Positions 9,866 to 17,598 of a stretch of DNA of 64,000 nucleotides are shown here, piece by piece. Source of the DNA: an uncultured Pseudomonadales bacterium (GTDB taxonomy: Bacteria; Pseudomonadota; Gammaproteobacteria; Pseudomonadales; Azotimanducaceae). Below the pieces are notes generated by a model. That model had not been told where the DNA came from. It searched no databases and worked only from the letters and a program-made list of their open reading frames with translations. How positions within the stretch are numbered: position 1 is the first letter of the stretch; each line of letters starts with the position of its first letter. Location of the stretch: the NCBI GenBank assembly GCA_943787425.1, contig CALSMJ010000004.1, positions 186,001 through 250,000 on the forward strand. Reading direction: 5' to 3'. The translations under genes were made by a program, and so were the position numbers.

Positions 9866-10061
9866 GAGGCGCCTTGAAGCCGAAAAGTAGATTCTGAGTG
9901 ATTTTGATGACGAGCGCAAAATCAAGTTGATTTTTATGGCCTTCGGCGCAAAAAGCGCGGGAGGACGAGCCGTGATGATTGTGTTGATCTTGGCGGGTCG
10001 AACCCGTCAGGTCTAAACGGCCTTTATCGAGGTGTTTCGGGGCTGCAAATTCGAAAATCTT

Positions 10062-10089
10062 TTGCGCCGGGTTTCAGGCGCTCTATACT
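10062..10089 (+). promoter_or_regulatory. Candidate sigma-70 promoter of guaA
   Basis: TTGCGC (10062-10067) and TATACT (10084-10089) are separated by 16 bases. The start of guaA lies 24 bases further on. With no guaB upstream, guaA needs its own promoter, and this is the best match in the gap. Confidence 0.5.
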
Positions 10090-10113
10090 GAACGCTTTTT
10101 ATGAAGAGACTTC

Positions 10114-11697
10114 ATGACTTCCCCGACAGCAGACATTCATGACGACAAAATACTCATCCTCGATTTTGGCTCGCAATACACTCAGCTTATTGCAAGGCGG
10201 GTCCGGGAGTTAGGGGTTTATTGTGAGATCCACCCGATTTCGATCACCGAAGACAGCATCAAGGCATTATCGCCGCGGGGCGTCATTCTTTCGGGTGGGC
10301 CCGAGTCGGTTACGGCGCAGGATACTTTGGCGGCGCCGAGTTTTATTTTCGAGCTAGGCTTGCCGGTTCTTGGGATTTGTTATGGGATGCAAACGATGGC
10401 GCAGCAGTTGGGTGGCCGGGTTGAGGCGGCTGAAAAGCATGAGTTTGGTCATGCGCGAGTTACCTTGCTTCAAGAATCTTTGATTTTTAGCGGCCTTGAA
10501 GACGGGGCAAGCGAGCTTGATGTTTGGATGAGTCATGGCGATCAGGTGGTTGAAGTGCCCATTGGATTTTCCGTGTTGGCTAAGACCGAAACCTGCCCGA
10601 TCGCCGCGATGAGCGATGAATCCCGGCAGCTTTATGGGCTGCAATTTCATCCTGAGGTGCAGCATACGCCCCAGGGCGGTGAAATTTTAGATCGTTTTTT
10701 AAAAGCCAGTTGCAACTGCCGTGGTAGCTGGACGCCAGCCAATATCGTTGAAGACATCATCATTAATGTTCGCCGGCAAGTGGGCGCGCGCAACGTGATT
10801 TTAGGTTTGTCCGGTGGCGTTGACTCCTCTGTTGTTGCGGCGTTGTTGGCCCGCGCCATCGGTGCGCAACTGACCTGCGTCTTTGTCGATAACGGGTTGC
10901 TGCGGTTAGAAGAGGGCGATCAGGTGATGGCCATGATGGACTTGGCCGCGAAAAATGAGTTGCCGATCAAGGTTATCCGAGTCGATGCGGCCGAACGATT
11001 TCTGTCAAAATTAAAAGGGATTACAGACCCAGAAGCAAAGCGCAAAGTCATTGGTAATACTTTTATTGAAGTGTTCGACGAAGAATCAGCAAAAATCCAA
11101 GATGCTGACTTCTTGGCCCAGGGCACCATCTATCCGGATGTGATCGAATCGGCCGGGACCAAAGACGGTAAGGCCCATGTGATCAAGTCTCACCATAATG
11201 TAGGCGGCCTTCCTGAAGACATGAAACTGGAGCTGGTAGAGCCGCTGCGTGAGTTGTTTAAGGACGAAGTCCGAAAAATCGGAATGGCCGTCGGATTGTC
11301 CAAAGAAATGGTCTTTCGGCACCCGTTCCCCGGTCCGGGCTTGGGCGTTCGAATACTCGGGGAGGTGACTGAGGCCTATGCAGACCTCTTGCGCCGCGCC
11401 GATGCCATTTATATTGAAGAGCTCAGAAATGCTGACCTTTATAACCAAGTGAGTCAGGCTTTTGCGGTGTTTTTACCAGTCAAATCAGTGGGCGTGGTGG
11501 GTGATGCCCGGCGGTATGAGTATGTGATTGCATTGCGCGCGGTTGAAACCATCGATTTCATGACAGCGCGTTCCGCACGACTGCCCTATGAGTTCTTGGA
11601 GCGGGTCTCGAGTCGGATTATTAATGAGATCAGCGGGATTTCAAGGGTCACCTATGACATTTCAAGTAAACCGCCAGCCACTATTGAGTGGGAGTAA
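10114..11697 (+). CDS. guaA: GMP synthase (glutamine-hydrolysing)
   Basis: Converts XMP to GMP with glutamine and ATP. The class I amidotransferase domain comes first, with the catalytic Cys in GICYGM (about residue 89) and the His/Glu pair in LQFHPEV. The ATP pyrophosphatase domain follows with the P-loop LSGGVDSS (about residues 232-239), and the dimerisation domain ends in PPATIEWE. The 527-aa length is normal. Unlike the common guaBA operon, no guaB precedes it; the neighbour is a divergent carbamoyltransferase operon. The last codons form the left boundary of a genomic island, whose sequence supplies an intact gene end. Confidence 0.98.
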   Translation: MTSPTADIHDDKILILDFGSQYTQLIARRVRELGVYCEIHPISITEDSIKALSPRGVILSGGPESVTAQDTLAAPSFIFELGLPVLGICYGMQTMAQQLGGRVEAAEKHEFGHARVTLLQESLIFSGLEDGASELDVWMSHGDQVVEVPIGFSVLAKTETCPIAAMSDESRQLYGLQFHPEVQHTPQGGEILDRFLKASCNCRGSWTPANIVEDIIINVRRQVGARNVILGLSGGVDSSVVAALLARAIGAQLTCVFVDNGLLRLEEGDQVMAMMDLAAKNELPIKVIRVDAAERFLSKLKGITDPEAKRKVIGNTFIEVFDEESAKIQDADFLAQGTIYPDVIESAGTKDGKAHVIKSHHNVGGLPEDMKLELVEPLRELFKDEVRKIGMAVGLSKEMVFRHPFPGPGLGVRILGEVTEAYADLLRRADAIYIEELRNADLYNQVSQAFAVFLPVKSVGVVGDARRYEYVIALRAVETIDFMTARSARLPYEFLERVSSRIINEISGISRVTYDISSKPPATIEWE

Positions 11698-11700
11698 AAG
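11679..11700 (+). repeat. attL candidate: guaA 3'-end copy bounding the island
   Basis: The terminal guaA codons and stop, core CACTATTGAGTGGGAGTA, recur imperfectly at 17517-17538 as CACTACTGAGTGGGAATA. Over 22 bases the two agree at 18. The 3' end of guaA is a known target of tyrosine-integrase islands, and an integrase gene starts 150 bp inside this boundary. The repeat therefore fits the left attachment site. Confidence 0.75.
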
Positions 11701-11738
11701 TGTGCGCTAATAGTCCCGTAAATAAAGGGTTTGGTCTG

Positions 11739-11818
11739 TTTCACACTCATTTCACACTTTCCCCAAATGCTTGTTTTATAGAGGTTTTTATTTTAGAGTT
11801 TCACAGAATGTTTCACAC
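11739..11818 (+). repeat. Cluster of TTTCACAC repeats next to attL
   Basis: Four copies of TTTCACA(C/G) begin at 11739, 11750, 11799 and 11811: two pairs with 11- or 12-bp periodicity, about one helical turn. They lie between the attachment site and the integrase start, where arm-type integrase sites or integrase operators usually occur. The role is inferred from position and spacing only. Confidence 0.4.
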
Positions 11819-11850
11819 CAGAGACACTATTGCGTGTCGTAAGGAACACT

Positions 11851-13028
11851 GTGTCTGCCAACGAAAAGACCGATGCCGAATGGTTGCTTGGGGATAGAGG
11901 GGAAATCTACCGGATGTCCCGTTCCGGTGCCGTGTATCAGTGTCGCATCTGGGTCCCTGATGAAAGAAAGTATCTTCGCCGATCACTCAAAACAACCGAT
12001 TTAGAAACAGCACGGCAACGGGGTGAAAAACTCATACTTGAAACTTTGAGTGATGTTGCGTCTGGCAGAAAACTCTTTGGGATTTCATTGGGTGAGTTGG
12101 TAGATAAGTTCCTTGATTGGAGGCACAAGGATGTTGGTATAGGGGTAATCACAGAAGGTCGTTTCGGCACAATACAGTCTCAGTGCCGTGCTCTACTTCG
12201 CACCAAACCACGATCAACAAAAGTTGCCGAACTGGACGCCAATAGTTTTTACGATTGGAGGCAGATGAGGACAAGCGACAATCCGTCCATAACGCCGGTC
12301 ACAATACGCAACGAGACTGCGACCATAGGTCAAATCTTTGACTTCGCTTACCGCAATGGTTATTCGCACATACCAAAAATGTTCTTTCGTCCCATCAAAA
12401 TCTCCCGTGATGATATTGGTAAGAGGGATACTTTTACCCTTGATGAGTATGACGAGATGGTTAGGTTTCTGCGGACCTATACCGCAAAGAAACTCTGTCC
12501 TGACGAAGAACAAAGAACGGAGCGACAGAAAGTTAGGGATTACATACTGACCCTCTCCAATACATTGATGAGAACGGGTGAGTTGAGACAACTTACTTGG
12601 GCAGATGTTCTGGGATATGAAGACCGATTAGATACGACAGGCAATAAGGTTTGTCTTGTTCAACTTCGAATCCGAAAGAAACCTCAAAAATTCGCAGAAC
12701 ACGAATTATCTGGGTGCGCGGGGGAGAATACATCAAACGATTGAAAACCTATTCGCCCTTTACTGAACCAACAGATTTACTTTTCACAAATAGGACTGGA
12801 ACGCATCCGTTGGGAACGAGAGAACTTTACCGACACTGGGATGTGGTTATGAAAGGTATTGGTATTGAAGACCACAGTGAGAGGAAACTGTCTTACTACT
12901 CACTTCGTCACTTTGGAATAACAATGCGAATGAAGAGTGGTGTGCCGATTGCCGATGTAGCATCGATTGCTGGAACCAGTGTTTCGCATATTGAGACCCA
13001 CTATCGGCATATAGACGATGATGTATGA
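11851..13028 (+). pseudogene. Tyrosine recombinase (phage-type integrase), frameshifted
   Basis: Site-specific recombinase presumed to have inserted the island. The GTG at 11851 follows AAGGA by five bases and is preferred over an upstream TTG at 11830. The N-terminal SAM-like arm and core region run to about 12680. The catalytic domain shows the first Arg in LMRTGELRQLTW. After 12680 the frame changes: KETSKIRRTR through the end lies in a second frame and carries the YSLRH box and the catalytic Tyr in THYRHID. Adding one base near 12677 would give one protein of about 392 aa. It is probably inactive unless the shift is a sequence error. Confidence 0.85.
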
Positions 13029-13494
13029 AGGAGAGTGGATTGCGAAACTTTGCTCCCGCCAAAGAGAGTGTGGAGACCAGTGAGGAGTAAAACGAGTTCC
13101 CATATAGATGTGACCTGCCTGCTTTCTTCGGAACACTCGCATCTAGAGTATGGTCTGTTGTGATGCCGTTTTCGGCAAAGTGCTAATGTACTCATTCGGT
13201 GTCTGGTAGTTCAAACTAGAATGAGTGAGATGCCCCTAGAACTATAGACGCTTTGTTGGTTACTTTAGTAAGAAACGGAGAGAGGAAAACAAGAAGTATT
13301 AGGATCCGTTGAGTCGCCTCCTCTCACTTAGCAGAACACTCGCCAGGTCACGACTCGTTATTGCGCCGTCTTGACTGCGTAAACCTTCTAGTCCCTTTGA
13401 ACGTTTTTTGAGCAGTCTCCCACACTGCTATCCGTCATATCTCACAACCCAACAACTCAACCTAGGTAAGATACTGCTGCGAGAAGGTGTTGCT
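13029..13494. other. Gene-free stretch after the integrase
   Basis: Stops occur in all frames and no convincing coding segment was found. From about 13430 the sequence matches the block at about 16080-16152 (shared CAACAACTCAACC and GTAAGAT elements), which leads into the duplicated short ORF. That part is probably a promoter or leader region carried along with the duplication. The rest shows nothing recognisable. Confidence 0.5.
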
Positions 13495-13578
13495 ATGTCC
13501 AGAGTGTCAATCGGTGATGAAGAGTATGAGACGACAGACCTGTTGTCTTATCAGCAATTTAATCTGTGGTTGATATGA
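13495..13578 (+). pseudogene. Short ORF copy A (truncated relative to copy C)
   Basis: 27 codons starting MSRVSIGDEEYETTDLL. It matches the first 25 codons of the intact 57-aa ORF at 16751, then ends early because TTGTATGAA in copy C is TTGATATGA here, one extra A that creates a stop. It is either a remnant of the longer gene or a real short peptide ahead of the SHOCT gene. Its retention in two copies with the same truncation shows that the shift arose before the duplication. Confidence 0.5.
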
Positions 13579-13584
13579 ATCAAC
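13569..13584 (+). promoter_or_regulatory. Conserved small hairpin between short ORF and SHOCT gene
   Basis: GTTGAT-atga-ATCAAC forms a six-base-pair stem with a four-base loop that overlaps the short ORF stop. In copy B (16227-16242) the right arm is ATTAAC, which still pairs through a G-U wobble. The pairing is thus kept while the sequence changed, weak support for an RNA structure. Confidence 0.35.
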
Positions 13585-13631
13585 AAAAACGGTTAATGTG
13601 ATAAAAAAGTTAACTGGGGGGGTACATAGTT

Positions 13632-14078
13632 ATGGTGTTCCGAGATGCAGAGGGTTCGAAGATAGAGGTTTACAACTGGCGGGTATCTACTTGGTGGATT
13701 ATATTCTTCTCGCCGGTTCTTTACTTCGCGTATAAAAAAATTTGGTCTTTGTTCATTATAAGTTTAATCGGCAGCATTTTTTTAGTTTTCGTTTTTAATG
13801 TTTCCGACAATCCAAAAGCGGGTCTTGCGTCTAATTTCATATTTGCTTTTTTGGTTCCTCATATGCTCCGGTGGTACTACAAAAATCTAGGTTGGACCGA
13901 GATCAGTAAAGACGAGGAACTTGATGATGCGGAACTAAAATCTGAATCAACCGCGAAAGATGTTACCAATCCAAGTTCTGTGGACGAGTTAGTTAGTTTA
14001 AAGAAACTTTTTGATGACGGAACGATCACCGAAGATGTATTCGAACGCAAAAAGAAGGAAATGGGATTTGGGGATTAA
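13632..14078 (+). CDS. Membrane protein with C-terminal SHOCT domain, paralogue A
   Basis: A 148-aa protein. A polar head (VFRDAEGSKIEVYNW) is followed by two or three membrane segments (about residues 20-75), a charged linker and a C-terminal SHOCT-type module, LKKLFDDGTITEDVFERKKKE. SHOCT modules are short helical hairpins found on many membrane proteins, including mobile-element cargo, and are thought to mediate oligomerisation or interaction; function here is unknown. The island's second copy at 16287 shares the head and tail almost exactly and differs in the membrane part. A G-rich Shine-Dalgarno-like run precedes the ATG. The next gene starts six bases later. Confidence 0.7.
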   Translation: MVFRDAEGSKIEVYNWRVSTWWIIFFSPVLYFAYKKIWSLFIISLIGSIFLVFVFNVSDNPKAGLASNFIFAFLVPHMLRWYYKNLGWTEISKDEELDDAELKSESTAKDVTNPSSVDELVSLKKLFDDGTITEDVFERKKKEMGFGD

Positions 14079-14084
14079 CTGATT

Positions 14085-14459
14085 ATGACTATTTCCTATC
14101 GTTGTTTGAAAAGATATAACCAAATAGGTCTACTCCTATTTATGTTGTTTTCCCCTCCTGTTTTTGGACTTGAATACGGTACCCAAGAACTGTTGATTCC
14201 AATGTACGATTTGCCTCGCGAGATCCAGTACACTGGTGTGGTCAATGGCGAAAGGGTTTACCTTAACTTCGGCGTTCTTTGTCAACAAAAGTTTTTAGGA
14301 ATGGTAGGACACTGTTTTGATGCAAGATGGATATATGTGTCTACTCACGCAGAAGTGTATTGGGAGATACCGCAAGAACACTTTAGAGATCTTGCCTCCT
14401 GGTTACCTCAAGTAGATTTAACAGATCCACTTCGGTACGCTAATCAGTATGCCGACTAA
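14085..14459 (+). CDS. Hypothetical secreted or membrane-anchored protein
   Basis: A 124-aa ORF starting six bases after the SHOCT gene. Residues 1-30 contain a basic start and a hydrophobic stretch (IGLLLFMLFSPPVFG) typical of a signal peptide. The rest is soluble, with two Cys (LCQQKF, GHCFD), which could form a periplasmic disulfide. No family is recognised. Spacing suggests that it is cotranscribed with the SHOCT gene. Coding status rests on the clear signal peptide and the clean frame. Confidence 0.6.
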   Translation: MTISYRCLKRYNQIGLLLFMLFSPPVFGLEYGTQELLIPMYDLPREIQYTGVVNGERVYLNFGVLCQQKFLGMVGHCFDARWIYVSTHAEVYWEIPQEHFRDLASWLPQVDLTDPLRYANQYAD

Positions 14460-14562
14460 TCATTTTTTCAGTATGAGTTGTACTCATATTTGTTGAGTTT
14501 ACGTGTATTTTCGGGCAGATAAATAGGTAAATATATTTTCCTTTAGAGATGATGTCTTGGGA

Positions 14563-14649
14563 ACAGTAACCCCGGCAATCGCCAACAGAAAGAGATTATT
14601 TCCTCTGGTCCTTTCTCTTTTGTATTTGCCCAGTTCTCTGCGATCTTAA
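14563..14649 (+). pseudogene. Remnant of a second copy of the 423-aa membrane protein gene
   Basis: Translated from 14563 this reads TVTPAIANRKRLF and then a Leu-rich stretch before TAA. The downstream 423-aa protein has TVTPVGVNRKRLFGFG followed by a hydrophobic helix at residues 42-70. DNA similarity is also visible (AACAGAAAGAG in both). It lacks a start and the rest of the gene, so it looks like a leftover from a duplication in the 14460-14758 gap. Confidence 0.4.
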
Positions 14650-14758
14650 CGTGTTAACGAGCACAAACTGCAGTGTCATTCGTAGTCGATCCGTTTAAGG
14701 TTTATACCAAAAAACCGAAAAGTTTAAGGTTGAGGTGAGATGAAAGAGGATTCAAAGA

Positions 14759-16030
14759 TTGGATAGCAATTTTATCTTCATAATTTGGTTTTTACTCATT
14801 AGTGTTTATTTCTTTTACACCTGTTTTCGGGTAGTCAAATGGTTAAAAAAACATCTTGTCTCAAAAAATAGCGGTTCGGAAAAGGTAACGGTAACTCCGG
14901 TGGGAGTTAACAGAAAGAGGTTGTTTGGTTTTGGTCCCTTCTCTTATCTGGTCGTTTTACCAACTCTTTTACTTATTTTTTTTATAGAAGAGTATATTAA
15001 ACTTGAACTGAAAAACCTGCTCGTCATCCTTTGGACCGTTTTTGTTGTAGGTTATGTCCAGTTTAAGATCGACCGAATCACTGAGTCGATTAATAAACGT
15101 TTCTTCTCAGATGACACCGATTCGGAAATACAAAACACTGTTCTCTCAACACCTAACTCCAGAGTGTTGGAACAGTTATTTCCTGAAAAGGAATTTTCTT
15201 TTTTGTTCTCTCCATTCTTTTTAATAATTGTTGTTCTACCTACCTTATTTCTTCTTCTTTTCCCAGAACCAAACGATCCCACAATTGTTAGTTCACCCTC
15301 AGAAAGTGATGAATCCGTTTCTAATGTTGTAAAGAAGACTCAAACACCCTCAACTTCGAGCACCGCGACTATTCGCCCCCCACCTGAAAAGGTTGCATCT
15401 GTTTCTAATGTTGTAAAGAAGACTCAAACACCCTCAACTTCGAGCACCGCGACTATTCGCCCCCCACCTGAAAAGGTTGCATCTGTTTCTAATGTTGGAG
15501 GCAATTCTATGTCTTCGCCAATCCCGGTATCCTTCTCTCAGGGAGATACGTTACTGAAGTGTACAGAAGAAATCCGTGGGGCGGTTGCGATACCTGAACG
15601 TCGGTCCGATGGGACCTTAATTCCTCCAGAGAAAGAACCTCCTCCTAAAATAAGTTTAATAAAAATTTCTAACGGAAAGTTTACTCATTACCACGGCAGT
15701 GAATATGATCAACTGAAATCGAATTCTCCGATTAAAGTACACAATGTTGGTACACCTAAGTTGATAGAAAATGACAGAAGATATTACTGGGAAAGACCTG
15801 GTTATGACGTAGCAAACTTTCGTACTGGCAAAACGTACAAGAGAGTTTACGTATCGTTTCTGAATAGAACTTCTTTGCGCCTAAACCACGGTACTGCTAA
15901 CTATATTTTAAATTATCCTTGTAAAACTGTGACAACTAAAGAATTCATCCAATCACTGAGGACTATCGATTCGCAGACAAGGCAAAGGGTTCAAACGAGG
16001 ATTAAGAAGGAACCCAAACTAAGAATTTGA
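14759..16030 (+). CDS. Membrane protein with internal 28-aa tandem repeat
   Basis: A 423-aa protein of unknown function. There is a membrane segment at the start (about residues 3-22), two more around 60-95 and another near 150-170, then a Ser/Thr/Pro-rich linker made of two identical 28-residue repeats (SVSNVVKKTQ… ending PPPEKVA), and a soluble C-terminal domain of about 170 residues rich in aromatic and basic residues. The start is TTG after AAAGAGGA. No family is recognised. The topology suggests a surface or periplasmic domain held off the membrane by a flexible, repeat-expanded spacer. Confidence 0.65.
   Translation: MDSNFIFIIWFLLISVYFFYTCFRVVKWLKKHLVSKNSGSEKVTVTPVGVNRKRLFGFGPFSYLVVLPTLLLIFFIEEYIKLELKNLLVILWTVFVVGYVQFKIDRITESINKRFFSDDTDSEIQNTVLSTPNSRVLEQLFPEKEFSFLFSPFFLIIVVLPTLFLLLFPEPNDPTIVSSPSESDESVSNVVKKTQTPSTSSTATIRPPPEKVASVSNVVKKTQTPSTSSTATIRPPPEKVASVSNVGGNSMSSPIPVSFSQGDTLLKCTEEIRGAVAIPERRSDGTLIPPEKEPPPKISLIKISNGKFTHYHGSEYDQLKSNSPIKVHNVGTPKLIENDRRYYWERPGYDVANFRTGKTYKRVYVSFLNRTSLRLNHGTANYILNYPCKTVTTKEFIQSLRTIDSQTRQRVQTRIKKEPKLRI
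15317..15484 (+). repeat. Two perfect 84-bp tandem repeats inside a coding region
   Basis: Units 15317-15400 and 15401-15484 are identical, and a third copy begins with 13 matching bases at 15485. The unit is 28 codons, so copy-number changes keep the frame. Identity at the DNA level indicates a recent duplication or ongoing homogenisation. Confidence 0.95.
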
Positions 16031-16152
16031 GAATACCAGTGGACATTCCTTAGTCGGATGGTTTCATCGGATAACTAACCTACTGTTATCCTCGACATCT
16101 CACAGCGCAACAACTCAACCCAAGTAAGATGCTGGTGAGGAGGTGTTGCCCT

Positions 16153-16236
16153 ATGTCCAAAGTATCAATCGGTGAAGACGAATACGAAGTCGCAGACTTG
16201 TTGGCATATCAGCAATTTAATCTGTGGTTGATATGA
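16153..16236 (+). pseudogene. Short ORF copy B (truncated relative to copy C)
   Basis: 27 codons beginning MSKVSIGEDEYEVADLL, followed by the same extra A and TGA stop as copy A. The 70 bases before it and the 60 bases after it also match copy A, so the whole leader, short ORF and SHOCT gene were duplicated together. It may be a nonfunctional remnant or a leader peptide. Confidence 0.5.
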
Positions 16237-16286
16237 ATTAACAAAAAAGGTTAATGTGATAAAAAGGTTAACTGGGAGTAAATATA

Positions 16287-16742
16287 ATGATGTGGTTCCG
16301 AATGGTTTTCCGAAATACAGAGGGTTCGAAGGTCGAAGTTTACAATTGGTATCATTTTCTCGCAGTTTCGCTTTTTAGTGGCGTACTTTATTTCGCATAC
16401 AAACGAATTTGGTCGTACAGTCTTCTCTCATTCCTATTTTTGGTGCCGGGATTTTTAAGTAAACCTTTTGACCCTGGTTTTTGGGGAATAAACGGATTGT
16501 TGGCGTTTGTAGCGCCTTTTATGTTGCGCAATTACTATGAAAAAAAGGGTTGGGTCCGAGTTCCTTTAGATTGGATTGGCGATGAGGAAAACGAAAAATT
16601 ATCCGAGAGTCCCAGTGATATATCAAATCCTGTCTCTTCGTCTGTTGATGATTTGGTTACTCTGAAAAAACTTTTCGATGAAGGCGTTATAAACGAGGAG
16701 GTTTTTGAGAGGAAGAAAAAAGAGATGGGATTTGGCGACTAG
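16287..16742 (+). CDS. Membrane protein with C-terminal SHOCT domain, paralogue B
   Basis: A 151-aa paralogue of the protein at 13632. The head (MVFRNTEGSKVEVYNW) and the SHOCT tail (LKKLFDEGVINEEVFERKKKE, then MGFGD) are conserved, while the membrane segments between (about residues 22-75) have diverged. The start at 16287 follows GGGAG by eight bases; the ATG at 16302 aligns with paralogue A. Conservation of both ends with a variable middle suggests that the two proteins share partners but differ in the membrane. Function unknown. Confidence 0.7.
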   Translation: MMWFRMVFRNTEGSKVEVYNWYHFLAVSLFSGVLYFAYKRIWSYSLLSFLFLVPGFLSKPFDPGFWGINGLLAFVAPFMLRNYYEKKGWVRVPLDWIGDEENEKLSESPSDISNPVSSSVDDLVTLKKLFDEGVINEEVFERKKKEMGFGD

Positions 16743-16750
16743 GGGTTGTT

Positions 16751-16924
16751 ATGTCCAAAGTATCAATCGGTGATGAAGAGTATGAGACGACAGACCTGTT
16801 GGCGTATCAGCAGTTCAGTCTATGGTTGTATGAAGTGGTTCTGGATGTTGTTGATGTCACAGATGACAAGGTGGTTGATGATCTGAAAGGCAGGATCGCA
16901 AAGTGCTACGCAAACATAGATTGA
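16751..16924 (+). CDS. Short ORF copy C, intact 57-aa acidic protein
   Basis: Starts MSKVSIGDEEYETTDLL, eight bases after the SHOCT paralogue B stop, and ends with a predicted amphipathic helix (VVDDLKGRIAKCYANID). It is the full-length form of the two truncated copies at 13495 and 16153. A short beta-hairpin-like start with a I(G/N)xxEY pattern followed by helices resembles small phage-associated proteins such as DUF6447, but the similarity is by eye and weak. Three copies in one small island argue that it matters to the element. Confidence 0.55.
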   Translation: MSKVSIGDEEYETTDLLAYQQFSLWLYEVVLDVVDVTDDKVVDDLKGRIAKCYANID

Positions 16925-16936
16925 GTGAGGATATCT

Positions 16937-17281
16937 ATGTTGTTTTTTAGAATTTTTCTTTTGGCAATAATTTTTGTCGTAGGGGTTTACACGTTTCCTG
17001 TGGTGATGGACTACGGATTACTGAGTCTATTCCCAAATTTTTTCGGAGAGATTGGGCAATTGAATTGGCAGGGGCAATTCAATTTAGACTTCTTCACCTT
17101 TCTTTTGCTATCTGGCTTTTGGCTGGTGTGGAGGAATCAGTTTTCGCCACTTGGATTTGTGCTCGGAATTGGAGGTGTCCTATTAGGTGCACCTTATCTT
17201 GCCCTCTATTTGTTGTATCTCTCTTACCGTACGAATGGCGATGTACCGAAGATGCTACTTGGTGCTCGAGTGGATAAATGA
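16937..17281 (+). CDS. Small integral membrane protein
   Basis: A 114-aa protein with three or four membrane segments (about residues 3-22, 46-64, 70-100). The ATG at 16937 is preceded by GTGAGG at a good distance; a GTG at 16925 is possible but weaker. The WQGQFNLDFF block followed by a LLSGFWLVWR helix and the KMLLGAR end recall a group of small uncharacterised bacterial membrane proteins. No function is known. Last gene of the island. Confidence 0.6.
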   Translation: MLFFRIFLLAIIFVVGVYTFPVVMDYGLLSLFPNFFGEIGQLNWQGQFNLDFFTFLLLSGFWLVWRNQFSPLGFVLGIGGVLLGAPYLALYLLYLSYRTNGDVPKMLLGARVDK

Positions 17282-17598
17282 CGAATCAGTTTTGGTTCAC
17301 CTATTAGTATTTCGTATTTTGTAGACTTGAATGCGTTGAGAGAGCAATCCTTAAGGAGTTGTAAACCTTACAACTCGGTTTATTGTTAAAATACTGAATT
17401 TGAATGGAAAATACGAAAGTTAGAGGTGAACAGTTGGCAAGCAAAAGTTGTAAACGACTTGTAAACTCTGTTTTGCTCCTCGCAAAGCCTTATGTAGCAA
17501 CACTCTCAATTCATGTCACTACTGAGTGGGAATAGCAGTTGACATGCTTCACCGCAACGCGCCGATTCAGCAGATGGTTTTGGGGCGAGAGGCATAAA
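17282..17598. other. Island right end: repeats without a gene
   Basis: Contains a perfect 9-bp inverted repeat with a three-base loop at 17356-17376, GAGTTGTAA-acc-TTACAACTC. TTGTAAAC occurs at 17359, 17448 and 17459, the last two 11 bp apart. The attR candidate is at 17517. These could be arm-type or excisionase sites, or a terminator for the membrane protein gene. No coding segment is seen. Confidence 0.45.
17517..17538 (+). repeat. attR candidate: degenerate second copy of the guaA terminus
   Basis: CACTACTGAGTGGGAATA matches the guaA end at 16 of 18 core positions. In the guaA frame it reads T-T-E-W-E-stop, against A-T-I-E-W-E-stop in the real gene, so it still looks like a guaA 3' end. 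This is expected when an island brings its own gene end and displaces the old one. Differences between the copies imply an old insertion or a source with a different guaA. Confidence 0.75.

Larger units (their letters stand above)
11698..17538 (+). mobile_element. Small genomic island integrated at the guaA 3' end
   Basis: About 5.8 kb of visibly AT-rich DNA between the guaA stop and a degenerate second copy of the guaA terminus. Content in order: a tyrosine integrase broken by a frameshift, a SHOCT membrane protein, a secreted protein, a 423-aa membrane protein with an internal 84-bp repeat, a second SHOCT paralogue, a 57-aa ORF and a small membrane protein. No replication, transfer, capsid or recognisable defence genes are seen, so it looks like a decayed or satellite element. 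The bounds come from the attL/attR repeats; the flanks are ordinary host sequence. Confidence 0.75.

Noticed and set aside
14740-14766. ATG at 14740 as start of the 423-aa membrane protein
   Set aside because: It is out of frame and stops after eight codons. The TTG at 14759 behind AAAGAGGA is the only sensible start.
15317-15490. Direct repeats resembling a CRISPR array
   Set aside because: The units are 84 bp, contiguous, without spacers, and lie in frame inside one coding region.
16937-17538. tRNA or other structured RNA gene at the island's right end
   Set aside because: The 9-bp inverted repeat has a three-base loop but no cloverleaf, CCA end or conserved tRNA boxes nearby; the island targets guaA, not a tRNA.
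11698-17538. Known phage-defence system in the island
   Set aside because: No nuclease, NTPase, TIR, cyclase, methyltransferase or toxin-antitoxin signature is visible; only unknown membrane and small proteins occur, so no system was named.
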